From JADHUC01 sp964623055 (GTDB lineage: Bacteria > Planctomycetota > Planctomycetia > Pirellulales > Pirellulaceae), in contig CAZURK010000018.1 of assembly GCA_964623055.1 (NCBI GenBank), positions 1 through 64,000 on the forward strand: 64,000 bases of DNA. Reading direction: 5' to 3'. A model generated the notes under the pieces. That model saw nothing but the letters and a program-made list of their open reading frames with translations. It ran no database searches and had not been told where the DNA came from. This document shows, in pieces, positions 1-9,501 of this stretch; position 1 is the first letter of the stretch; the number at the start of each line of letters is the position of its first letter. The position numbers and the translations under genes are program-made.

Positions 1-61
1 ACCGGAAGTGCCGTGGGAGAACATCGAGGCCTACGTCGAGGCCTGTCGCAACTACCGGTGA
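1..61 (+). CDS. 3' end of an unidentified gene
   Basis: The window opens inside an open reading frame that starts before base 1. Reading from base 2 gives 19 codons that end in TGA at 59-61, with the last residues ENIEAYVEACRNYR. This amphipathic helical tail is compatible with many soluble enzymes, including TIM-barrel sugar isomerases, but it is too short to name. The following 120 bases hold a paired-hairpin repeat and then the 3' end of a converging gene. Confidence 0.45.
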   Translation, partial: PEVPWENIEAYVEACRNYR

Positions 62-78
62 TGCCGCCGGTATGCCTT

Positions 79-138
79 GTCCGGTAGCAGAAGTCGCAAG
101 ACTTCTGGCCCCGAACTCTTGCGAGTCCGGCTACGGAC
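79..138. repeat. Paired-hairpin REP-like element, GTAGC family
   Basis: Two related hairpin arms lie in inverted orientation, at 84-108 and about 112-138. Each has a GTAG tetranucleotide at its outer edge followed by a small hairpin around a CTCGCAAGAG or GTCGCAAGAC core with a GCAA loop. The same family recurs at 48959-49023, 50244-50322 and 55714-55788. It sits between two convergent genes. Confidence 0.6.
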
Positions 139-182
139 ATTTCTGAGCGGCGTCGGTGTGGCTCAGTGCGCAGTCCACTCTG

Positions 183-1610
183 TCAAAAGGCAAGCGCAAT
201 CCACCAGACGTACATGGCGCCCAAGGCGTCGACGGACTGCCACACGTTCTCGCATAGTTCTTCGTCACCGGGGATTTCGGGCAGCCCGGCGCGGAGTTCG
301 GCCCAGGGGATGCAAACGCCTGGCGGGCGGGCGCTCGTGGCCGGCGGCACGAAAGTGCCGGGGCGAGCGTCGGCATATGAAGGCTGTGCACCTTCTGCGA
401 CCTCAGCCGTGGTAGTGTGCCCTCGCGAATAGACTCCGTATTCCAGCGTGGCTTCCGTCATCGCCTGCATGTTTTCGACTTTGGCATCGTTCTGAATGAT
501 GGCGTTGGCATCCATGATGTAGCCGCCATCCTTCGCAACGCCGTCGATGACCACCTTGCAGCGCCGCCGGACCTCGTCGGGCGTGCCGAATGCCAACAGA
601 TAATTCGGGACACCGCCGCTCAGGCAGAACCGTCCGCCCAACGCCTCATGCACCTTGAAGATGTCGCCTTGATCGACATGGTAGACGATACTGCGCTCCG
701 GTAGCTCCGCGAACGTACTGAGGTGATGATCCCAGTTGCCCTCGGCATAGAACAGCGTTTGGTGGCCGGCGGCCCAAAGTTCCTGGACGATCGGCTTGAG
801 AGTCGGCCAGAAGATGTTGTCGAATTGGTCGAAGTTGATGAAGGGTACACAGCCTCGGTGCATCCAGAAGCCAACGGGGACGTTTCTGTTGGGGTCTGCC
901 GTGGCCAGCGCAAATTGCGCGAGGTGCGGCATGAGGGCTTCGCAGGCCGCCAGCACCTTGTCCGGACGCTCGTGCAGATCTTCGACCAGCCCAAAGTAGC
1001 CTCGCAGCTTGTCGGCAATCAGATCCAGCGGCGCCCGAAGCATGCCGGCCAATGCGGAAACGGACCCGGATTCGGCGCGTAACTGTGCCTCCTGAGCGCC
1101 CCACGCGCCAAAGAACTGCATCATGGCCATGGCACCCTTGACCAGCGAGACATTGTGCTGGAAAGTCACCGGCTCGCCGATGGGACTCAACGGCGCAGCG
1201 ACTCGGGGCAACCAAACGTTGTAGAGGTAGCCGGTGGGATCTTCGATCAGCGCATCGTATTCGTCCGGCTTCATCCAGGCGTCTTCGGGCGGTGGTTCAC
1301 GGTATTGGTGGCCCACGTTGGCCGGGACGTCGATGCCCGGAATCATGTAATAGCGCAGGCCCATCGCCTGGGTCATCCCCGTCCACGTGGCAACCATGTT
1401 CGGCACGACGGCGTCCCAATCGAAATCGGCCGCACATTTGCGCACGGCAGCGAAACCGTTCTGGTAATCGTGCGCCAGTTCCTGGCACGTGTAGCCGGCA
1501 TACACGCCCGCGAACTCGGCCGCAAACGGCCGGATCGGCACGCGATCCGGTTGTTCGTTGCGCATCGCAGTCGTGTAACGATCAAGCCGTTCGATGTATC
1601 GCCGCTCCAT
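183..1610 (-). CDS. Uroporphyrinogen-decarboxylase-like (URO-D superfamily) protein
   Basis: This 475-residue cytoplasmic-looking protein belongs to the URO-D/MtaA/CmuA superfamily. True HemE decarboxylates uroporphyrinogen, but most planctomycete members are uncharacterised and some relatives are corrinoid methyltransferases. The family signature near the N-terminus is RLDRYTTAMRNEQPDRVPIR, followed by barrel segments such as PVGFWMHRGCVPFINFDQFD and a C-terminal segment on scoring days of waiting substrate (VIDGVAKDGGYIMDAN). The frame extends to 1844 upstream, but that extension reads as low-quality sequence, so I chose the ATG at 1610 just before the conserved region. The Shine-Dalgarno sequence there is weak. 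No Tat signal is present, unlike the second URO-D protein at 8225-9334. Substrate unknown. Confidence 0.8.
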   Translation of the reverse strand: MERRYIERLDRYTTAMRNEQPDRVPIRPFAAEFAGVYAGYTCQELAHDYQNGFAAVRKCAADFDWDAVVPNMVATWTGMTQAMGLRYYMIPGIDVPANVGHQYREPPPEDAWMKPDEYDALIEDPTGYLYNVWLPRVAAPLSPIGEPVTFQHNVSLVKGAMAMMQFFGAWGAQEAQLRAESGSVSALAGMLRAPLDLIADKLRGYFGLVEDLHERPDKVLAACEALMPHLAQFALATADPNRNVPVGFWMHRGCVPFINFDQFDNIFWPTLKPIVQELWAAGHQTLFYAEGNWDHHLSTFAELPERSIVYHVDQGDIFKVHEALGGRFCLSGGVPNYLLAFGTPDEVRRRCKVVIDGVAKDGGYIMDANAIIQNDAKVENMQAMTEATLEYGVYSRGHTTTAEVAEGAQPSYADARPGTFVPPATSARPPGVCIPWAELRAGLPEIPGDEELCENVWQSVDALGAMYVWWIALAF

Positions 1611-1864
1611 GGCCTGATATCCCGGGGAAATACGTGAGTGTGAATGTTGTGACGATAGGCTCCCATTGTAAACACGCAACCTCCGATTGCGATACACGTG
1701 CAGCGCACATCGAATCCACGACGGTATTCCTACTTGGCAACTCCCTAATCGCCGAACATCTTCTTCCCTCATCTTCAGACCGACCATCGAGAAGAATACA
1801 ATGCTGGCGGACGTATGCGTTGAAATCAGCGAAGACATCGTCACGAAACGCTTAGGAGAATATC

Positions 1865-2545
1865 ATGAGCAGTCGCACGTCGAAGAAGACCAATCGTCGC
1901 CAGATGTTAACCGCCTCGATGGGGGCCGCCGGTATGCTTGCCCTCGGCGCCGGGAAAGCCCGGGCAGGGGCCGGTGCGAAGTCTGCGCTCAAAGGGAAAC
2001 GCGTGCTCGTCTGTATTGGCGAATTCAGCGAAGGCATGGAAACCTATTACATGGTCTACCGACTGATGGAAGAAGGGGCCGTGCCGGTCGTGGCGGCTGC
2101 CGACGTGAAACGACTGCAAATGGTCGTACACGACTTCGAGCCGCAGTATTCGAATTACACCGAGAAACTGGGTTACTTCATCGAAACGGAGATCGCTTAC
2201 AAAGACGTTAAGCCGGCCGAATACGACGGATTGCTGATTCCGGGCGGCCGCGGGCCCGAAGAAATGCGCCAGTACGACGAGGTGCTGAAGATCGTGGGCC
2301 ATTTCATGGACGAGAAGCTGCCCTTGGGAGCCATGTGCCACGGCCCGCAAGTGATCTATGCGGCCCGTCCGGTCAAGGGGCGCCGCATCGCGGCTTACTA
2401 CGGCATCCAAGCCGATGTCGAATTGGCCGGCGCCACGTTTGTCGACGCGCCGGTAGTGGTCGACGGCGCAATGGTCACCTCGCGCGGTTGGCCGGACCTT
2501 CCCTACTTCATGCCGAAGTTCCTGGAAGTGCTGGGAAAGGCGTAG
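1865..2545 (+). CDS. Tat-exported DJ-1/PfpI family protein
   Basis: The product has 226 residues. An N-terminal twin-arginine-type signal (NRRQMLTASMGAAGMLALGAG, in part) is followed by a single DJ-1/PfpI domain. The nucleophile-elbow cysteine is visible in AMCHGPQ (about residue 158), and GGRGPEEMR is the oxyanion-side loop. Members of this family are glyoxalases, chaperone-like deglycases, peptidases or hydratases, so the reaction cannot be fixed. An AGGAGAA ribosome binding site stands 6 bases before the ATG. The gene is monocistronic and is followed by nested hairpin repeats. Export of a PfpI-like protein is unusual compared with the cytoplasmic E. coli members. Confidence 0.85.
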   Translation: MSSRTSKKTNRRQMLTASMGAAGMLALGAGKARAGAGAKSALKGKRVLVCIGEFSEGMETYYMVYRLMEEGAVPVVAAADVKRLQMVVHDFEPQYSNYTEKLGYFIETEIAYKDVKPAEYDGLLIPGGRGPEEMRQYDEVLKIVGHFMDEKLPLGAMCHGPQVIYAARPVKGRRIAAYYGIQADVELAGATFVDAPVVVDGAMVTSRGWPDLPYFMPKFLEVLGKA

Positions 2546-2549
2546 ACAA

Positions 2550-2731
2550 GTAGGCCCCGCCTGCCGGGTGGGACCTTGAGTTGGGGCAATGAACCGGTCC
2601 ACGGAGTGGAGACGAAGATCTTTCGCTGGAGTTCACGCTTCAGCGTGTTGCGTTGTCGCCAGACTGCGCAAAGACACGCTAAAGCGTGCACTCCAACAAC
2701 CCGAGGGTCCCGTCCGGCAGACGGGACCTAC
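2550..2731. repeat. Nested paired-hairpin repeats (one inside the other)
   Basis: An outer inverted repeat pairs 2550-2577 with 2704-2731 (GTAGG then a CCCGTCTGCCGGACGGG-type hairpin). It belongs to the same family as 13604-13683. Between its arms lies a second, unrelated inverted repeat, 2626-2651 with 2673-2697, whose arms contain GGAG followed by the hairpin CACGCTTCAGCGTG. The arrangement looks like insertion of one REP-like pair into another, about 20 bases upstream of the next gene's start. Confidence 0.7.
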
Positions 2732-2752
2732 TTTTGCCGAGGAAGACGCGAT

Positions 2753-5539
2753 ATGAGAACCGCAACCACTCTGGCGATTATCGGTGCCATTCTTGCCGCT
2801 GGGATCGTACAAGGCACGGTCATGGGTGCCGAGCCCGTCGACGTGATCACAAACGGCGGCTTCGAGAACGGTCTTTCGGGTTGGAAACCCGCGGCGGGCC
2901 ACTCGCTTGTGACCGATCGCGAGGCGGCGAACTCAGGAATCGCGTGCCTGACCGGCGAGGTGACCAAACCGAACACGCACTTGAGCCTTAGGCAGAGTGT
3001 TCAAGTGAAGGCTGGTAACCGTTACCAATTCGAGGTCGCTGCCCGGGCGACCAACCGTACCAAGTTGGTTCTGTTTGTCGTGCACAACGGTCAACGACAG
3101 CGGGTCGGTACGTGGGACAAACTCACGGCGAAATGGCGACGTTACTCCGTGCCCTTGTCCGCCCCAGCGAACGGGACCATCGAAATCGAGTTGATCGCGC
3201 CATCGTCTCACGGCTCGCCCGTCGGGCAAATCTGGGTCGACGACGTTGCCTTGATCGAAACGGAAATGCCGCCGGTGTTGTCTGTCAGCGACGATGAAGG
3301 CTTCAATGACGAACCGGCGATGGCTAGTGCCGACGACGGTTCGCTGTACGTCGCCTGGAATAGCTTTCGCGACCGGTGGGATTCGCTGCAGGTCGCCAGA
3401 CTCGAACCGCGGGAAGATGGGTTCGCGAAACTGGGTAGCTGGCAAGTCGTTGGCGGAAAAGGAACGTACGTGCTGGGAGTCACCGTCGTATCGGCTGGCT
3501 CGCAGACGTTTGCGCTATACGCATCTGAGGTGGATAAGAACTGGGACGTGTATGCTGTGGCTTGTGGCCCCGACGGCCCAGGCGACCCGATACGTGTCAC
3601 CGACGATCCAGGCGTAGACGTCAATCCTGCGGCCGCTTGGCATGACGGTACGCTGCGGATCGCGTGGGAATCGAATCGCAACGGCTGTCGGCAGATCTTT
3701 GCGGCCTCCGTCAGCAACGGCAAAGCATCAGAAGCGATTCCGGTCAGCAGCGATGGTGCCAATTCGTATGATCCAGCCGTTGCCGTGCTGCCGGACGGCG
3801 AAACGTGCGTGGCGTGGCATAGCTTCCGAGAACACAACTACGACGTGTACCTCAGGCGGCTGGCATCAGGCGGCAAGCGGGGACTTGAGATTCGGCTGAC
3901 AAAGGCGCCCGGCGTGGACCGTCATGCCGTGCTGGCGGTCCATGACAATGACTTGTGGTTGGCCTACGAAAACGCGGTCGTCGAGAAGTATTTGGTCGGG
4001 CGATCTAACTTCCGGCGGATCGTTGTGGCCAAGGTGGAACCGGACGGATTGAAGGCACCAGCAGGCTTTCAGGACGGGCCGTTGTGGAAGCGGTCGGAAG
4101 CCCCGTCGCTGGGCTTCGATCGCAGCGGACGGCTTTGGGTTGCGTTCCTGAAACCACGTTTGCCGCGAGCCGGTTGGGACACGTATCTGACGTGTTTCGA
4201 CGGCAATCGCTGGCAACAGCAGCAAGCGATCTCGCTTCATAAGGGCATGGATCGGCAGCCGTGTCTGGTGCCGGTGGGTGATCGCTGGGCCGTTGCCTTT
4301 CAAGCGGATACGATGCCGGTCAGTTGGAACGATGTGGATTTGACGCCGACTGCCAAGAGCAATGTGTATCTGGCTTCTGTCGACCCCGGCACCATGCCGG
4401 CGGCCAACGCTTTGCGATGCGAACCGCTCGTCGAACCCGATGAACCGTTCGAGGCCGCCGAGTTGCGTGTAGCACGCGGCGAAGAGGTGCCCACACAGAC
4501 GATCAGCTACGGCGATCAAAAGCTGCAACTGTACTACGGCGATTTGCACCAGCATTCCGAGGTCTCTGTGTGTAACCGCGTGGGCGACCAGTCGATCGAA
4601 GAAGACTACCAGTTCTCACGTGACATCAACCGGCTGGATTTCGCTTGTTCCACCGACCACGGATACAACATCAACCATTACCTTTGGTCGTATACGGCCA
4701 AACTGGCACGCGTGAACGACGACCCCGCGCGCTACCTGACTTTCCTGGCCGAAGAATGGACTTCGACATTTGAAGAATACAGTGCCGAGCATCCCTATGG
4801 CTTCTACGGCCACCGCAACTTGATCATTGGCGATCTGTATTTTCCCAAATGGTGGAACGCGCGTAACCGGCAAACCCCGGCCCAGCTTTGGGAAGAACTA
4901 CGCAAGCTGAATGCAGACTTCGTCCACATCCCACACCAACTGGCCGACACGGGCAACGTGCCGACTGATTGGAATTTCACCGACGAGACAGCCCAACCAG
5001 TGGCCGAGATCTTCCAGGTGCGCGGCTCGTATGAGTACAAAGGCACACCGCGCGAAGCGCCTCGCTCGACGCCGCCCGGGTACTTCATCCAGGATGCCTG
5101 GGCGCGCGGCGTCGTGATCGGGGTAATCGCCAGCCCGGATCACGGCGGCGGGATGGGTAAAGCGTGCGTATTCGCGCCGGAGTTAACTCGCGAAGCGATC
5201 CTGAAGGCACTGCGCCAGCGGCATTGCTTCGGAACCACCGCGGCCAGAATGTTCCTGGACGTGCGCGTGAACGATCATTTGATGGGCGAAAAGATCGCAT
5301 CGCCGCCCGATGGCCCGGTGACCGTGACGATCGTCGCTCGTTGCCCCGGCGACATCGACCGCATCGAAGTGTGCCGCAACAACGAATTCGTCTACATCAA
5401 CCAGCCGGACGGCCGCGAAGCCGAGTTGAAGTTCGTGGACATGGACCCACCAGATGGACGCAGCTACTACTACGTTCGAGTGATCCAGGAAGACGAAGAA
5501 ATCGGCTGGACCAGCCCTGTATGGTTTGGAGCGAAGTAG
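2753..5539 (+). CDS. Secreted multidomain protein with CBM-like, beta-propeller and DUF3604/PHP-like domains
   Basis: The product has 928 residues. Residues 1-26 form a Sec signal peptide. About 30-165 resemble a carbohydrate-binding jelly roll (ITNGGFENGLSGWKP). About 165-585 repeat a WD/TolB-like blade pattern (DGSLYVAWNSFRDRWDSLQV, GTLRIAWESNRNGCRQIF). From about 585 to the end is a DUF3604/PHP-like metal-dependent domain with the motifs YYGDLHQHSEVS, CSTDHGYN and ASPDHGGG. I chose the ATG at 2753 because the AGGAAG site sits 8 bases upstream and a signal peptide follows. The frame runs back to 2576, but that part translates the hairpin repeats. The domain make-up suggests a surface or periplasmic hydrolase acting on polysaccharide; substrate unknown. 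Confidence 0.8.
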   Translation: MRTATTLAIIGAILAAGIVQGTVMGAEPVDVITNGGFENGLSGWKPAAGHSLVTDREAANSGIACLTGEVTKPNTHLSLRQSVQVKAGNRYQFEVAARATNRTKLVLFVVHNGQRQRVGTWDKLTAKWRRYSVPLSAPANGTIEIELIAPSSHGSPVGQIWVDDVALIETEMPPVLSVSDDEGFNDEPAMASADDGSLYVAWNSFRDRWDSLQVARLEPREDGFAKLGSWQVVGGKGTYVLGVTVVSAGSQTFALYASEVDKNWDVYAVACGPDGPGDPIRVTDDPGVDVNPAAAWHDGTLRIAWESNRNGCRQIFAASVSNGKASEAIPVSSDGANSYDPAVAVLPDGETCVAWHSFREHNYDVYLRRLASGGKRGLEIRLTKAPGVDRHAVLAVHDNDLWLAYENAVVEKYLVGRSNFRRIVVAKVEPDGLKAPAGFQDGPLWKRSEAPSLGFDRSGRLWVAFLKPRLPRAGWDTYLTCFDGNRWQQQQAISLHKGMDRQPCLVPVGDRWAVAFQADTMPVSWNDVDLTPTAKSNVYLASVDPGTMPAANALRCEPLVEPDEPFEAAELRVARGEEVPTQTISYGDQKLQLYYGDLHQHSEVSVCNRVGDQSIEEDYQFSRDINRLDFACSTDHGYNINHYLWSYTAKLARVNDDPARYLTFLAEEWTSTFEEYSAEHPYGFYGHRNLIIGDLYFPKWWNARNRQTPAQLWEELRKLNADFVHIPHQLADTGNVPTDWNFTDETAQPVAEIFQVRGSYEYKGTPREAPRSTPPGYFIQDAWARGVVIGVIASPDHGGGMGKACVFAPELTREAILKALRQRHCFGTTAARMFLDVRVNDHLMGEKIASPPDGPVTVTIVARCPGDIDRIEVCRNNEFVYINQPDGREAELKFVDMDPPDGRSYYYVRVIQEDEEIGWTSPVWFGAK

Positions 5540-5635
5540 GGTCACGCGTGCTAGAAGGGCTTTGCGTTAGTTTATGTGGTCGGCGGCTTGTCATTTGTGC
5601 CAGGAAAAGCGATACTAATTTACTAGTGTCGTTTG

Positions 5636-6010
5636 ATGCAAACGGGCAAGACAATGACAGCTATCCAAAAATTCGCCATTGAACAACGCGGGGACGTGAC
5701 CGAGCTTCGGCTTGTGAATCCAGCGCATTTTGATATCCCGCGTTATGAAGAGCTGCGCGACGAACTGAACGAGTTTGTCGACGAGCATCGACCGGCCAAG
5801 CTGCTGGTAGACTTCTCCGAAGTGCAGTATTGCTCCACCGCGGTGATCGCCGCATTGGTTCAAATCAAGAAGCGCATGGGACCTGAAGGGGGACAGATCA
5901 GATTCTGTGGTATGAACGACGCCGTGCGCGATACCTTCAGGTGGCTACGGCTGGACGGCACCCTCTTCGAAATCTACGACACCGAATCCGCCGCCATGTG
6001 CGATTACTAA
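5636..6010 (+). CDS. STAS-domain protein (anti-sigma-factor antagonist type)
   Basis: This 124-residue protein is essentially one STAS domain. It has the expected strand-helix pattern, and the phosphorylation-site region reads LLVDFSEVQYCSTAVIAALV, with a serine at the position usually phosphorylated by an RsbW/SpoIIAB-type kinase. Such proteins relieve sigma factors from anti-sigma factors in partner-switching. No kinase or sigma factor is adjacent. The start could be the ATG at 5636 or the one at 5654, which begins MTAIQKF; neither has a strong ribosome binding site. It converges on the FAD oxidoreductase gene. Confidence 0.8.
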   Translation: MQTGKTMTAIQKFAIEQRGDVTELRLVNPAHFDIPRYEELRDELNEFVDEHRPAKLLVDFSEVQYCSTAVIAALVQIKKRMGPEGGQIRFCGMNDAVRDTFRWLRLDGTLFEIYDTESAAMCDY

Positions 6011-6022
6011 CGGTTGGACCTT

Positions 6023-8137
6023 CTATCGATCGTTCGGCACCAACTGCACCGCGTCGGCGATGACGTGGCCGTCGGTCTCCTTGTTCGAGATTGTGATCAC
6101 TGCCGGTTCGCCTGTGTCGAAGCTGTAGTTGCCGAGCGAAATCCATGTCTCGTCGATCGGCGGGGTGCGCTTCTGGTTGATCGTCTTCGTGACCTCGCCC
6201 TCGGCAGATTGGACGGTCACGGGGACGTTCGTCGCGCGGTTGGGATTGGCTGCATACGCAACGCGCACTTCGTATTGACCAGCCCGCGGGACCGTCGCTT
6301 CGAAACGTACACTGCAACTGCCCTTGTCGGCATTGTTGTCGTGCAGGTACCAACCGCCCACATAACCCGAAATGGAACTGCTCGTGAGCCACTGGCCCGT
6401 GAGTTTGGCCTTCACATCATCGACAACCACGCCTTCTAGCTTTTTCGGGTCGATGCCGATTCGGCCCGTTCGGATCGGACCCGTGTATTCCAGCACTTGT
6501 CCGTCTGCCAATAGGCGATCTCGCAGACTTGCATACTCCACATCCTGCACGGCGATTTCGTCATCTATGGCCATCGACGCAGCGGTGGCGGCCGACTGAC
6601 CAAGGATAATGAAAACGGGCTCCATGCGGATGGAACCAAACGCGATGTGCGACGAAGACACGGCAACTGGAACCAGCAGGTTCGTACATTCGGTTTTCTT
6701 GGGGACCAACGCTCCGTACGCGATCTTGTACGGTCCGCGGGGGCGCACGCCGATGTCGCCTTCGTTCTGGACGGTGCCGTCATCGGTCACGTATCGCTGG
6801 ACGTGGTGTGAATCCATTGTGTACGAGCCCATGCCGACCGAGTCGGGTGTGTCGCGAGTTGCCAGGCAATCCTGTTCGGTCACCACGTAGCTGCCGATCA
6901 TGCGGCGCGCCTCGCGCACGTAGATCTGATGCGGCCAGTTGCCGTTGTCCGTGAATTCGTCTTTGGCAAGGCCCCACTGGCTCATCTCGGACCGAACGTC
7001 CTCGGGGACGCGTGGATCATTGGCCAGAAAGTGCATGAGGCCCTTTTGGTAGATCTGATGTTCTCGGATGATTTCCTGGCGGCGTTCGTAGGATGCCTCG
7101 GGATACTCGTAGTTCATCCCGATATTGTCCGTGCTGAACGGGCCATGATTGTTGGTATCGGTCTTGTGGTTCGGAATCGGGTCGAACTTGCGGAAGACCT
7201 CGCGCCATCCTGTCGCAAGCACACGCAGTGCCAGTTCGTATTGGCTGGCGTCGTAACCGTCCGGTTTCGGGAACGGTACTCGGTTTTCCGGCACGCGAGT
7301 CAGGCACATGCGAAAGCAGTACGCCTGAATGCGATGGTCGCCTTGCCCGTTCTCGCCCGGCGGATCGGGGCTGATCCGCGGCAGTAGACCGCTGGAAGGA
7401 TCACCGGCCGTGACATAAGGGTCGACCGGTTTCATGAAGTTATGTCCGTGGTGCCGAGCGTCTTTTTGCACACCGTTCCACTGTTCACTGTAGACTTCGT
7501 TCGATTCGCGTCCCACGTGGTAGCTTACGCCGGCGGTTGCCAACAAATCGCCCTCGTAGGTCGCGTCGATGAACATCTTCGCGCGGTACGTGTTGCCTCC
7601 CAGCGTCGTGATGCCGACGATACGCGTACCGTCCACGATCACGCCGTTCTCGCGATCAAGCCATTCATTGCGGCGTACGGGAACATTGTATTCCCGAACC
7701 AAATCGTCGAAGACGTGTTCCGCCACGTGGGGCTCGAAGATCCACATCGTACGGCGGTCGCCGTCGATGGCGGCTGTGCCCTGACCGCGATTGCCGTATT
7801 CACTTTGCTTCTGCCATCTCCACGCTTCTAGTTTCTGGTAGTGCTGCCAAACACGGTGATAGAACTCGCGCGCGATGCCGCCAATGACGCCTTTGTTGCC
7901 GGTGTCGGTCCAGCCCAATCCGCCACTGGAAAGCCCGCCGAGATGCTTGTCGGGGCACACGATAATCACCCGTTTGCCCATCCGAGCCGCCTGCACTGCC
8001 GCCACCACTCCGCCCGAAGTTCCACCGTAAACGACAACGTCGTAGTCTTGCGCGGCCGCGACTTCTACTTCGCCTGCCACAAAAGACGAAACGAGTGCGA
8101 AGGAAAACAAGATTGGATTGAATACGGAGATTCTCAT
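6023..8137 (-). CDS. Secreted FAD-dependent oxidoreductase with golvesin/xanthan-lyase-like C-terminal domain
   Basis: The product has 704 residues. An N-terminal signal peptide (about 1-29) precedes a Rossmann FAD-binding motif (VVVYGGTSGGVVAAVQAARM). This begins an FAD_oxidored-type domain that runs to about residue 560, with TYEGDLLATAGV also typical of the family. The last 130 residues (YVGGWYLHDNNADKGSCS onward, ending IADAVQLVP) match the golvesin/xanthan-lyase C-terminal beta-sandwich fold. Such proteins are abundant in planctomycetes and are thought to act on sugars, but substrates are mostly unknown. An AAAGGAAC site precedes the ATG at 8137. The next gene on the same strand ends 87 bases upstream. 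Confidence 0.85.
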   Translation of the reverse strand: MRISVFNPILFSFALVSSFVAGEVEVAAAQDYDVVVYGGTSGGVVAAVQAARMGKRVIIVCPDKHLGGLSSGGLGWTDTGNKGVIGGIAREFYHRVWQHYQKLEAWRWQKQSEYGNRGQGTAAIDGDRRTMWIFEPHVAEHVFDDLVREYNVPVRRNEWLDRENGVIVDGTRIVGITTLGGNTYRAKMFIDATYEGDLLATAGVSYHVGRESNEVYSEQWNGVQKDARHHGHNFMKPVDPYVTAGDPSSGLLPRISPDPPGENGQGDHRIQAYCFRMCLTRVPENRVPFPKPDGYDASQYELALRVLATGWREVFRKFDPIPNHKTDTNNHGPFSTDNIGMNYEYPEASYERRQEIIREHQIYQKGLMHFLANDPRVPEDVRSEMSQWGLAKDEFTDNGNWPHQIYVREARRMIGSYVVTEQDCLATRDTPDSVGMGSYTMDSHHVQRYVTDDGTVQNEGDIGVRPRGPYKIAYGALVPKKTECTNLLVPVAVSSSHIAFGSIRMEPVFIILGQSAATAASMAIDDEIAVQDVEYASLRDRLLADGQVLEYTGPIRTGRIGIDPKKLEGVVVDDVKAKLTGQWLTSSSISGYVGGWYLHDNNADKGSCSVRFEATVPRAGQYEVRVAYAANPNRATNVPVTVQSAEGEVTKTINQKRTPPIDETWISLGNYSFDTGEPAVITISNKETDGHVIADAVQLVPNDR

Positions 8138-8224
8138 GTGGAGTTCCTTTCATGGCCTACGGGCTGGTGCAATCTGTTGACTCTATCGGTCTGGAGGATG
8201 TCGCGCTGTCGCCGCAGTAAAGAC

Positions 8225-9334
8225 CTACAGTCGCGCCGTTTCCTCGACGCTCTTGCGAAGCTGCAGCACATTCTCCTCCGGCGCGTTTAAATTCGCAACG
8301 CACCCCGGTCCCAAAATCAGCCCTCGTCGGTCGATCTGCTTCCAGGCGTCTTTCACCTGGGCATCCACTTCCCTCGGTGTGCCGTGTGCCAATGTCGTGT
8401 TCTGGCCGATGCCGCCGATCAGGCACTTCTTCGTCTTGGTCCTCATTTCGGCAAGAGACGGGCCGGCCTCTCGGTCGTGGTAGTTGAACGCTTGGACGGG
8501 ATAGTCCAGTACTTGATCGAACATGACTTTGTCGCCGTGCAGATGGAAGATGTTGAACCAGGATCGACCTTGGACACCGTCCAACACGATCTGATCGTAT
8601 GGTTTGGCAAACTCGGCGTACGCGTCCCGCGTGAGGTAGCCTTCGTTTGTGGTCTGGCTGGCAAAGAAGAGACCAGCAGCCCCGCGGGTGACCGCTTCGA
8701 TGGCGAATCGCCGAGTCGTCTCGGCCACGATTCCCAGACCCGCGTGGACGTCGTCCGGTGCGTTGCGAATGTGATCGAGTAAGACGTCTCGCCCGACCAT
8801 CTTGAGGCTGGACGTGAGAGGACTGAACACCGTTTGCACCAGAGGAACCTGGTCCTTCATCTCGCACAGCGCGATCCTTTGCGCTTCCAGCACGACAAGG
8901 TACTCGCCTTCGGTGCCACGGAAGCTCCGAAGCTTCCTCCAATCCTGCGGTTTGCGGATCGGATAGTCCGCCTGCACTGGAGTTTGCCTGCCGCCGCGGA
9001 CGTCTAACGTAACGCCCCAATCCACAACCGAGTACAATCCGTACGGCGAGAACTTGATGAAGTCCAGGTCGAGTTTTCGCTGCAGTTCCAACGCCAACTC
9101 GGCCAGACGACGTGGTGAACGATCGCGATTGGGAAAGTGCCACCAGAACCCAAACGGCAAACGATCGGTTTCCTTCAACGCCAGGGCGTTTTCGATTCGC
9201 TGCTTGTGGCTCATCGGCGAAGCGACCGGAGCCGCACCGAAGGACTGGGAGCTTCGAAACGCCAAGCCGGCAGCACCCACCGCGATCATGTCAAGGAACC
9301 GTCTGCGGCTCAGGCTACTTGTCCTTCCGCTCAT
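8225..9334 (-). CDS. Tat-exported URO-D superfamily protein
   Basis: This 369-residue protein is the second URO-D relative in the window. The N-terminus carries a Tat motif (SLSRRRFLDMIAVGAAGLAF). The URO-D fold follows, from HKQRIENALALKETDRLPFG to the ending LILGPGCVANLNAPEENV, where GPGC and N match the substrate-waiting C-terminal motif of MtaA/CmuA-like enzymes. The ATG at 9334 has a GGGAGAG site 6 bases upstream; the frame extends to 9388 but lacks support there. It lies upstream of the FAD oxidoreductase on the same strand and may be co-transcribed with it. Export of a URO-D protein is unexpected. Confidence 0.8.
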   Translation of the reverse strand: MSGRTSSLSRRRFLDMIAVGAAGLAFRSSQSFGAAPVASPMSHKQRIENALALKETDRLPFGFWWHFPNRDRSPRRLAELALELQRKLDLDFIKFSPYGLYSVVDWGVTLDVRGGRQTPVQADYPIRKPQDWRKLRSFRGTEGEYLVVLEAQRIALCEMKDQVPLVQTVFSPLTSSLKMVGRDVLLDHIRNAPDDVHAGLGIVAETTRRFAIEAVTRGAAGLFFASQTTNEGYLTRDAYAEFAKPYDQIVLDGVQGRSWFNIFHLHGDKVMFDQVLDYPVQAFNYHDREAGPSLAEMRTKTKKCLIGGIGQNTTLAHGTPREVDAQVKDAWKQIDRRGLILGPGCVANLNAPEENVLQLRKSVEETARL

Positions 9335-9352
9335 CGCATCTCTCCCACATCC

Positions 9353-9431
9353 GTTCGTAGCACCGCCTTCAGGCGGCCAACTCCGCAATGAGTGTCACAG
9401 CGACCTTCCGCCTGAAGGCGGTACTACGAAC
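9353..9431. repeat. Paired-hairpin REP-like element, GTAGTACCGCC family
   Basis: Inverted arms at 9353-9376 and 9408-9431 match over 24 bases with one mismatch. Each arm carries GTAG followed by a hairpin CCGCC-TTCA-GGCGG. The element lies between the URO-D gene (its start at 9334) and the end of the symporter gene. Confidence 0.7.
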
Positions 9432-9501
9432 TGAGAATCCACTCCAGTGAAAGCTTAGACAGACTGAGACCACTACGCTGTTCCACCGATTTTTGCGCAT
9501 T

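Noticed and set aside
5540..5635. Terminator after the DUF3604 gene
   Set aside because: No stable stem followed by a T tract could be found.
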